64,000 nt of DNA. Source: Aplidium turbinatum (taxonomy: Eukaryota > Chordata > Ascidiacea > Aplousobranchia > Polyclinidae). The notes beneath the pieces are model-generated. The model had not been told where the DNA came from. It did not search any database and saw nothing but the letters and a program-made list of their open reading frames with translations. Both the position numbers and the translations under genes were made by a program. How positions within the stretch are numbered: the stretch's first letter is position 1; the number at the start of each line of letters is the position of its first letter. Below are positions 53,516 to 62,434 of the stretch, in pieces. The DNA lies in contig OU964918.1 in assembly GCA_918807975.1 (NCBI GenBank), positions 38,238,477-38,302,476 on the forward strand, written 5' to 3'.

Positions 53516-56238
53516 GGGTGTCCCACTTTTAGGCGACTTTTCAGGAAAATTAGGTTCGGGTCAAATTGTGACTGGATTTTCGTCACTGATTTCAAAAATG
53601 ACGTTATTTTTTGATTATGACGTCATCTTGATGCGCCAGCTAGCGGATTGTTGCTATTTTGGCCCTATCACGAATATGGTAAGAGCTAGAGAGTTGGAAC
53701 TTGCGCCAAAATGACCGAAAGGGACGATTTCCTATTTGTTGTCAATACAATAAGAAACGCTAACTGCAACAGAAAAGGAGTTATTTTAAAAAAACATGTT
53801 TTTGGTCATTTTTGGACAAAAAAGTGAAACACGGCAATTTTGCTTGGGTTTTGCTACAGTGATGCTTTTATTTCGATTGTTAAGCTGCGCCACCACGGCC
53901 TACTAGAACACGGCCAAATATGTTGCTATTTGGGAAAATTTCTAAGAGTCTTAATTGTTACAATCATAGCCATGACAAACCTGTCATTTTCCCACTTACA
54001 GAAGTATGTAAAATAAGCAATATTTGCATCTAGACATATTTTTGGCTTGTTTTGCCGGAGATTAGATATGTATGTTAAGCACAATTTATGCAATAAAAAT
54101 GTGAAATATGTAGCCTAAGACTTTCCAACTACATCCTGGAGGTAGTCTCATCAATCATCATATAGTCGTTAGGTTTTTTGTATAACAGGATTTTTCGCCA
54201 AAAGACATATTTTACTTGCAAAATTAAACTTAGCGAAAAACAAAACAAACTAAAATTTAAATTGGCAAATCAAATGAACAGCTTACAACATAGAATCCAT
54301 AAAAAATTATTGATATTTTAAACGGAACATGCAATTGCACCAAACGATACTACTTACAGGGTGCAGTTGAAAAGTCTTACATGATGCATTACTATTGTGT
54401 AAACTGTGCTAAACCTACATACCTAATTTCCAGTTAAACAAGCCAAACATATGTCTAGGCGCAAATATTGCTTATTTTACTTACTTCTGGAAATGGGAAG
54501 ATGACAGGTTTGTCATAGCTATGATTGTAACAATTCAGACTCTTAGAAATTTCCTCAAATAGCAACATATTTGGCCGTGTTCTAGTAGGTCATGGCGCCA
54601 CGTTGTTTAAAAATTAAGTACAGTGGTACTAGCTTAACAATAGAATATAGTGACGCTTTTATTTCGATTGTTATGTCATAAACAGTAGATCCTAAAATAA
54701 AAATGATGCAATGTTGCATCATTTTTGTTTGGGATATTTTGCAAACAAGATTCATAAATTTTGTCTGGCAGATGGTGGTTTGATGAACAGAATTAGGAAA
54801 ATACCAAAACCTAAGCCCCAACATCTGAAAATCCGACAAGATTGTAAAGTTCCCATCACAGATATAGCCGCAAATCGTTTAAAAGCCAAGATCTTATGGT
54901 TTTCTGAGCACAAGAAAGAAGCTAAAGACTCATCTTTTCGAAGCGACCATATGTGTCTTCTTGCTCTGGCAGCTCACTTATTGATGGATGTTCCAGGAAA
55001 TTTGAAGCCCTACTTTTTTATCGTCAAGAAGGCGTGTCCCATGCGCATTGGATAACAACAGCGAGTGGTTACTTTAGAATGCTGATTTTTGGGTATTGTG
55101 TTGGGCCTCAGGATATTCCTAAACTTCAACGTATGGTTTCTTTCATTGTTTGTGTTTATTTGCCAGCAACTTTAGTCATTCATCTTAAACCTTCCGCTGC
55201 TGAAGGTCCCTCAATTGTACTGTTCACAAGAGATTTATTACTTGCAGATAAATATGTTGATGAACCAGTCTTCAACGCTGTTCTGATACATCGTTAAGCA
55301 TGCATCCCAATGGTTGAGCACTAAAAACGTTGCTTTAAGTTCCCACGCTGAAGTTCCGCCTTTTGCTGCTGATGCGGTAAGACAGAAAATTTTTCCAAGA
55401 ACGTTGATATCGAGCAGACGCTTTTGAAGCGTGGCAACTTAAGTGATTTTTTCTCCGAAGAAAGTAAGATGGCTCCATGCATTGCATGTTTTTCATCTCC
55501 ATCAGTGTTTTGGTGTATGATCGACAACAACAACAGAGCGCTTCATTGGAAGACTGAAACGCGTTGTGAACGGCTTGATTCGAGATGACCAAGATGATTT
55601 GGCCAAAATAGACTTGCACATTTGTGCTGCTTTGCACAGTATGGTGTGATAAATAATCTCATTGAACTGTGTTGTGTTGTTGAATGGTGGTTTTTGTTTG
55701 ATAGGTTTTTGAACTAAATGATCAAGGGTTTAACGTTAGCTAGTATTAGTAATTGCAACATGCATGCAAAAATCAATGCTGAGGTATATAATCAATTGTA
55801 AATACAATATGCTAGTAGACTACTACCAAGTAGCAAGTACCACTGTACTTAATTGTCAAACAAGGTGGCGCAGCACAGCAACTTAATCGAAATAAAAGCG
55901 TCACTGTAGCAAAATTGCCATGTTTCTCATTTTTTTGTCCAAAAATGACCAAAAACATGTTTTTTTAAAATAACTCCTTTTCTGTTGCAGTTAGCGTTTC
56001 TTATTGTATTGACAACAAATAGGAAATCGTCCCTTCCGGTCATTTTTGCGCAAGTTCCAACTCTCTAGCTCTTACCATATTCGTGATAAGGCCAAAATAG
56101 CAAAAATCCGCTAGCTGGCGCATCAAGATGACGTCATAATGAAAAAATAACGTCATTTTTGAAATCAGTGACGAAAATCCAGTCAGAATTTGACCCGAAC
56201 CTAATTTTCCTGAAAAGTCGCCTAAAAGTGGGACACCC
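53516..56238 (+). mobile_element. 2.7-kb DNA element, about 375-bp inverted repeats
   Basis: Ends GGGTGTCCCACTTTTAGGCG and its inverse, flanked by TA on both sides (53514-53515, 56239-56240). Inverted repeats run about 53516-53893 and 55862-56238 and match closely. Between them forward frames encode parts of one protein: IRKIPKPKPQHLKIRQDCKV and LLALAAHLLMDVPGNLKPYF (54711-55055), WITTASGYFRMLIFGYCVGP and VSFIVCVYLPATLVIHLKPS (about 55045-55290), then FSKNVDIEQTLLKRGN and DFFSEESKMAPCI (about 55390-55480). I recall similar proteins in many invertebrate genomes without a named superfamily. It has a few frame breaks. A hAT-like MITE (53894-54594) sits at the inner edge of the left repeat. Confidence 0.72.
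53894..54594. mobile_element. 701-bp hAT-like MITE, copy A
   Basis: Ends CACGGCCTACTAGAACACGG and CCGTGTTCTAGTAGGTCATG, with inverted repeats of roughly 150 bp or more. Flanked by TGCGCCAC (53886-53893) and GCGCCAC (54595-54601). Closely matches 61495-62175. Confidence 0.85.
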
Positions 56239-56382
56239 TAATATACATGCATATTAAATTTATCAACACGAAAAAAAAACAAGTGCATTGCAGCACAGTG
56301 CGATTTTGTTTTCTCCTGTTGAAAAATGTAATGTTTAACTATTGCCTTTTGTTCAGATGTAGGATAAAATTACTGTAGGCTA

Positions 56383-56474
56383 TGTTATTCCTGAAGAGGA
56401 CATGATGTGACGTCGAAAACGTTTGATATGTTATTCCTGAAGAGGACATGATGTGACGTCGAAAACGTTTGATA
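56383..56474 (+). repeat. 46-bp tandem duplication with hammerhead-like core
   Basis: Two identical 46-bp units (56383-56428, 56429-56474). Each contains CTGAAGA, then GAC...GTC able to pair, then GAAA, the order of the hammerhead core CUGANGA - stem II - GAAA. The inverted copy in the left arm (about 52235-52270) keeps GAC/GTC pairing despite a substitution in the loop side. Stems I and III are not convincing. Confidence 0.3.
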
Positions 56475-56591
56475 TTTGTTTTCACAGCTTTTTTCTGTAA
56501 ATGTTACAATAAAAAACTTAATAAATATGTTAAATCTGATCACGTTTCTCGGCTTCGTATGCCTATGTAGACCTATGGTTTAATGGAATAC

Positions 56592-57202
56592 CTCTTTAGC
56601 TTTCGACCACTTTTTTAACTTCACCGTATGACTGGGACGTTTCTCCCATTGATCATCCTGCAAGAAAAATCAGTTTTCCAACAATTAAGTTTGATGATCG
56701 CAAAAAATTTAAAGACATGAACCCTTTTGTACAGTTTGCGCGAATGTATCGTCTTGCACTTAAAGCTTTAAAGTGTTAATAAGCTACTGTCAAAATTACA
56801 AACGGAATAAAAATTTTAAACTTACGCGTAAACAATCTAATATTGTCCATGCATCTTCCAGTTTGTTAGAGATTATATTATCTAAAGTAGACTTGCGCCC
56901 ACGTTTAGATGCTAAACGTTGTTAAACAGTTAAAGCATCTTCACTTGGCTCATTTAAAATTTCTAGGTCGCTCGTTGGGAAAACAAAGAACATCACGCCC
57001 GACTGGCCAGACGAGCAACGTGGCAACATGTTGCAAGTGGAAACCGGCAGTAAAACTTGAAGATAAACACCTCATGCGTGTCCGATTGATCATCGTCATC
57101 GCTGAATGTTTTTGATGCTTCTTTGCTTGAAAAATATTTCATAAAATTGCGTTTCGCTTTGTCAACAGCCGATTGGCGGCGCACAGCAGTGACATTAACT
57201 GG
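56592..57202 (-). CDS. Tentative unnamed gene, partial
   Basis: Splice-consistent minus-strand exons: 57202-57071 (acceptor TTTCCAG, donor GAG|GTGTTT), an exon ending 56826 (CGC|GTAAGT), and 56657-56592 (TTGCAG|GATGAT, donor GAG|GTATTC). All junctions are phase 0. The likely start is the ATG at 57142 (MKYFSSKEASKTFSDDDD). The middle exon reads STLDNIISNKLEDAWTILDC; in its longest reading (SDLEILNEPSEDALTV, then QRLASKRGRK) a TAA interrupts, avoidable with a later acceptor. The third exon reads DDQWEKRPSHTVKLKKWSKA. A 5' UTR exon may end near 57388 (TTG|GTAAGA). A phase-0 last exon could be 51697-51656 (CKEGILNDRKVIR), beyond the 4.5-kb insertion. The protein is charged and probably nuclear; I do not recognise it. 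Confidence 0.4.
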
Positions 57203-57475
57203 CTGGAAATAATAAAGATTGTGTGTCAAATTCAGGTTATGAAAAAAACCATGAAATGCAGTTTGCAACTACAAATGATTGAAAATGCAAAACTGGAAGC
57301 AGAATATGTAAACAGACGTATTTTTAGGTCAATATTTGCTAGAGAATGGTTTGCTTCACTGGCCTCTTGTCAGTTACGTCTTACCAATACCGGAACGGAA
57401 ACTTAACAGTACCGTGCTTCTGTAGTAAACTCACTACGCTTATTGCGACCTCAATCAGGCTGTACGGAAATTACA

Positions 57476-59000
57476 AGCATGGGCTCCGTTAGAGGGGGGC
57501 CGCGGGGGTGATTACCCTCCCACCAATCGGAGTGGGGGGGGGGGTAACTAATGCAAAATTACCCCCCCATTAATGTAGAGATAAAAATTTCATTTTTGAT
57601 ATATTTTTTACTTTTGTGTTTTATTTTCATGTTTTTATTTTGTTGCACAACTTTTGAGGTTTTTGCTTGGAAACTCTGACAAGACAACTGGTAGGCACTT
57701 TTACGTAGTACACTGCCCGAATTCCATAACGCAATCATGCGTGACCTATATGACATCACTGATATTTCAGTCACAATTTTCCTTATTAACTCCATTGATT
57801 GCAGTCATTAAGACTCTTCTTGCACTCAGTTCAGTTGCAGAAGAAAAAATAGTATTAGCAGAAGGTGGGAATCGAACCCACGCAATCGAAATTACTACTC
57901 CTTTGCCCTAACCCATTCGGCCACGCAGGTTGTGGGGATGCATTCAGTTAAAGTTCTTTGTATCAAAATCTTTCGATAAAAACGACCAGATAATCACGTG
58001 TTGAGTCACATGACTGAAGTCAGCTGATTTGCGTGTACGTTTTTCGATGGTCACGCATGGTTGCGGTTACCTTTTCGGGCAGTGTAATACGTTAAAGTGC
58101 CTACCAAGACAACTTGTCTTGCGAGTCGGAGTTTTGACAACGCCAAATCATCTATGGAAAAACCTAGAACATCACACAACTCAGGCGAAAGAGAAATTGA
58201 AAAAAGAAAACTAATCGGGAAAAAATGATGGTTTGCGAAAATCAGAGAACTTGTATACCTGGGACTGGTATATAAGTCCCCCCCACCCCCCTTGGTAACT
58301 CATGACAAAGACAGGACTCAATGGACATGGCTCTTTCGCCTTAGTTGTGTGATGTTCTAGGCGTTACCGTCATCTATGGCCAATGTATCCTGTCAAAAAT
58401 AGCCTATACGCATCACAATGCGCTGTGTGTGACGTCATAGTTTCTCACTGCTACAAACTGTTTAATTTCGCTTTTACCACTCACAAACGAAACCCACTAC
58501 AGTTGCACTGTTTCAATGTCTTTTTTTTGCAATTGTAAATTAAGTTATAGAAAACTTTGGCTTTAACGCTTTTGATCTTTTAAATCTAATCATTTAGCGT
58601 CTGAAGTGCAAAATTTGGAGGACTTGAGCCAAGGAAGAATACAGAGAGGAAGTTTTGCGTACGTCCCCTCTTCCAGTCAAAATTGTCTAAAATCCTTAAA
58701 AAATGTGGCAAATGTTAAAAAGCTTTTGCTCGCGATTTTAGATTCGTTGAAATAATTTTTCGATTTTAAATCGTGCTAAAAGGCAAAAATTTTGCGCCTT
58801 CGGCGCGAAACATGCCGCCTAAGACGCTGTAGCCTATAAGAAACTGAAGCTTTTAGTAATGCGAAGGAGGGTCTGGGAGGCGACCTCCCAGAAGTATATG
58901 TGATGCGATAATCCAATAAGCCACCTGTCGATATCAAAACATCGTTCCCACCCCTGCTTAAATTACCCCCCCCACTCTCAGAAAGTGTCCGGAGCCCCTG
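57476..59000. mobile_element. 1.5-kb hAT-type element rich in inverted repeats
   Basis: Ends CATGGGCTCCGTTAGAGG and TGTCCGGAGCCCCTG, flanked by ATTACAAG (57468-57475, 59001-59008). Inside, 57675-57760 is inverted relative to 58035-58120 (GGTAGGCACTTTTACG / CGTTAAAGTGCCTACC), and CCTAGAACATCACACAACTC (about 58163) is inverted at about 58345. A tRNA-like sequence lies at 57858-57929. No transposase was recognised. Confidence 0.85.
57858..57929 (-). tRNA. tRNA-like sequence, probable pseudogene
   Basis: The minus strand has an A box (TGGCCGAATGG), a B box (GGTTCGATTCC) and a perfect T-arm stem GTGGG/CCCAC, 72 nt in all. The acceptor strands (CCTGCGT and CTTCTGC) do not pair and the anticodon stem is poor, so it is a tRNA pseudogene or SINE head rather than a working tRNA. 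Confidence 0.4.
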
Positions 59001-59269
59001 ATTACAAGCACCAACATCGGTAAAAAAATAATACTTAATCAACTTCCTTGCTACATTGCTGTAACAACAGAACTGAACAAAACTGTGTGCAATAACTAAA
59101 AGAGTAAAAATACTTAAAAAACAAGTCTTGACCAACTTCAAAAACATACATTTTTTGAACTTAGGCTAGTGAACTCTATAAGTTTTATAAATTTCAATTC
59201 AAAGTTTAATGTATGATCAAAAAGTGCTGTTTTTCTGAATCACTTGGAATGGATTGACTCTCATGGTAC

Positions 59270-59783
59270 CAGTGATGTACGCGCATACAAAAAATATTGA
59301 CGCCGTCAGCGTAAACGCAAACGTTCGAAAATCCATACGCCGTATGCGTCAACGTCACTTGTAAAAAAAAAGTTGGCGGCGTCAGCGCATACACTAGCGT
59401 AAACTAATTTTGTTTGCTAGGTGCCAAACATTCACACGGTATAAACCACTCGAAACAAACAAGTTTTATTTTGAATTTCCACGAAGAAACACAAGCATCT
59501 GAAAGTGTTTATCTGACAGTTTGCTGTGTTTTGGTTCCAATATGTCTTTGCCCATTGAAAACATTCTTTCAACTGCAGCGCTGGAAGGTATTGGCGTGTT
59601 GTAGCGAAAAAAATACATTAAAAAGTATGCGTTGACGCTATGCGCTAAAAAACCGCGAAAACTTTACGGCGTAGCCTCAAGCGCAAACTATCCAAAAAAA
59701 TGTGGCCGTAAACGTCAGCGTAAACAAAAAGTCTACGCCGCAAGTATGCGGCGTAGAATTTGCGGCGTATACGTACATCTCTG
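59270..59783 (-). mobile_element. 514-bp non-autonomous hAT element, copy B
   Basis: Ends CAGTGATGTACGCGCATAC and GTACATCTCTG, flanked by CATGGTAC (59262-59269, 59784-59791). Nearly identical to 15954-16467 and the same length, with the same hAT C-terminal remnant on the minus strand, so the family was active recently. Confidence 0.93.
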
Positions 59784-59791
59784 CATGGTAC

Positions 59792-60892
59792 TATATTTTA
59801 AGCAAACAAAAAAATACCAACAAATGCCTTACTTGTCGGTTGGCATGCTTGGCTTTCAGGAAAACCACTCTTCTTTGTGTATTCGCTTCCTACGCAAAGA
59901 AACTGTGCGTTAGTCTTGGAAGAATCAGGTAAATGCCAAGTTGTTTCTGGTCACAACGGTTTCGGTCATCAGAACATACGTCACCAAATCATGACTTTGC
60001 TACGTGAAACACGTAGTGACAGCACAATGGGATAACGCATTCAGTCACTTACTGATGCGACGTAGAGTTTCATAGCGAGGTACTTTTCAAATTCCCGTTT
60101 GTTTCTTAACGCTTGAATGACCTCGCTGGGAGGGGGTTTTCTGTAGCCTAACGCCCTCGCTTCCTAAGAACAACAAAAGCAATGTCTTGACAACTTTGCA
60201 CGGTGAAAATAATGTAATAATTTAACAATATGGTAACAAAGCACGGTGAAAATACGCACTTATTTGGAAAATATTAGTTTTAAAATAAGAACATGCTCAA
60301 ATCATTTGTATCAAATACCATCATACCTTTAAACGATTATAGCTCATTATACGTATTTTCTTCAAAAACGCGCGGCTGGGAGATAGTAGCGACTGATTCG
60401 ATTCTTGACCACTCTCATCATTAGCAAATGAAAAGCCTTTTTGTTTCTGTGAAAAAACATACGTGACACGCTGACGGTATTTCTCTATCCACTCAGTTTT
60501 TTTTTGTTTTCAAATAACGCATAATCTATATTCGTGTGACTATGTGTATTCGTATCCAACACACTCAATGATTTAAACCGATTTCATTGTTCAAAGTGAA
60601 ACTTTAGCTGCAATAGTTAAAAGTTTGATCAACCAATCGATGACACGTTCAGTACATGGCTTTGGTTCTGATTGATGACATCAAAACCGAACATGGAAAG
60701 AACATGTGTTGTGTTTTTATTGGGAGAAACAAGTCACGTGATGCCAGTCAAATGAATGACTTTAGATCGTACACGCATTCTCGGGATGAAAGACAAAGAC
60801 GCTGTTGACAGAGTGATGTAGAGGACTGTAATCTGCACGGACATGAATGCTTTGTTACCGAACTACATTTATGGCATACCGTTGCCTTAGAA
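59792..60892. other. No recognisable gene
   Basis: AT-rich, no defensible exon, repeat end or RNA gene noticed. Confidence 0.45.
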
Positions 60893-61305
60893 CAGTGGTT
60901 CTTAACCTTTTTTCTATTAAGCCCCCCTTCAATAATTGTCATGTGCCTTGCGCCCCTTTAGATTTTAAATAAGTATCATACCAAAAATATTGCATTTTTG
61001 TCCGTTTATTGTACACATCAGTGAGATACTTGGCACTGCTTCTTAGCGACTACATTTTTAATGCGATGTTTAACTCCAGAGAGTGAACAACGTAAGCCTC
61101 CTTCAACTCTCAGCAGGTTTCTGTACTTGGTCTTGATAGCAATGAGAGCAGAAAATGCAGCTTCACAAAGATACGTGGCTCCAAACATTGTTAGAAATCA
61201 AAGAGCCCGAGTTGCGATAAGAGGGTAAACAGGAAGGTAATTGGCCCAGAACGTCTCAAGTTCCAGTTCTTTGAAGTCTTCTTTAGCAGTGGAGTTGAAC
61301 TTCAT
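60893..61305 (-). mobile_element. hAT element end with transposase C-terminus
   Basis: Begins CAGTGGTTCTTAACC. The minus strand reads KEDFKELELETFWANYLPVY, then TMFGATYLCEAAFSALIAIK and KYRNLLRVEGGLRCSLSG, a ZBED/SCAND3-like hAT transposase C-terminus ending VSH and stop. The other end and its duplication are not found; a MITE lies at 61495. Confidence 0.85.
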
Positions 61306-61494
61306 GAACTGAATAGTACCACGTGACTGCAACTAGGCTGGGGATAGGCCACTGAGCTAAGCACTCATGTGACCTTATAAGGTGATCGAGCATTAAATAA
61401 GCAATAGTGTAAAAAGTGTAAAGTAAAAGTGTAAAAAAGCAATCGAGCATTAAGTAAATAAAACAGGCCATTAGTACCGGTAGGCACGGCCTAC

Positions 61495-62175
61495 TAGAAC
61501 ACGGCCAAATATGTTGCTATTTGGGAAAATTTCTAAGAGTCTTAATTGTTACAATCATAGCCATGACAAACCTGTCATTTTCCCACTTACAGAAGTATGT
61601 AAAATAAGCAATATTTGCATCTAGACATATTTTGGCTTGTTTTGCCGGAGATTAGAGATGTATGTTAAGCACAATTTATGCAATAAAAATGTGAAATATG
61701 TAGCCTAAGACTTTCCAACTACATCCTGGAGGTAGTCTCATCATATAGTCGTTAGATTTTTTGTATAACAGGATTTTTCGCCAAAAGACATATTTTACTT
61801 GCAAAATTAAACTTAGCGAAAAACAAAAGAAACTAAAATTTAAATTGGCAAATCAAATGAACAGCTTACAACATAGAATCCATAAAAAATTATTGATATT
61901 TTAAACGGAACATGCAATTGCACCAAACGATACTACTTACAGGGTGCAGTTGAAAAGTCTTACATGATGCTACTATTGTGTAAACTGTGCTAAACCTACA
62001 TACCTAATTTCCGGTTAAACAAGCCAAACATATGTCTAGGCGCAAATATTGCTTATTTTACTTACTTCTGGAAATGGGAAGATGACAGGTTTGTCATAGC
62101 TATGATTGTAACAATTCAGACTCTTAGAAATTTCCTCAAATAGCAACATATTTGGCCGTGTTCTAGTAGGTCATG
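61495..62175. mobile_element. 681-bp hAT-like MITE, copy B
   Basis: Same ends and inverted repeats as 53894-54594 (CACGGCCTACTAG / CTAGTAGGTCATG), flanked by CCGGTAGG and CCGTAGG. Differs from copy A by scattered substitutions and a few short indels. Confidence 0.87.
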
Positions 62176-62434
62176 CCGTAGGCTAATATTAAGTAAGGTG
62201 ATCAAGCATTAAGTAAATAAAACTGTAAAAAAGCAATTTGAACAAAAAAGTAAAAAGGAAGCAGCGTCGAGAAAATTTGATAAATCTGAAGAAGTTCAGC
62301 GCAAAATAGTTTTGTAAAGTTCCGGTCTAACTAATAAAACAAGAATTACTGAATACAATATAAAATAAGATAAAATACAAAATATGACATTAAAGTAATT
62401 AAAAAAAATTGAAATTGTTGTAGAGCTCGCTCCC

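Larger units (their letters stand above)
52121..56578 (+). mobile_element. 4.5-kb inverted-repeat element with nested insertions
   Basis: Lies between identical TTTAATGGAATA (52109-52120, 56579-56590). Leader ATAGAGCTTTGGTAGAGAGT (52121 on) is shared with 9795-9880. Inverted repeats of about 190-230 bp (about 52154-52340 and 56320-56575) share CATACGAAGCCGAG, ATGTCCTCTTCAGGAATAAC and TAATTTTATC. Three later insertions fill the middle: hAT 52344-53510, a TA-flanked element 53516-56238, and a MITE inside that. No coding sequence belongs clearly to the outer element. The class is unclear; long direct repeats and a hammerhead-like core make a Penelope-like or related retroelement one option, a MULE-like DNA element another. 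Confidence 0.6.
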
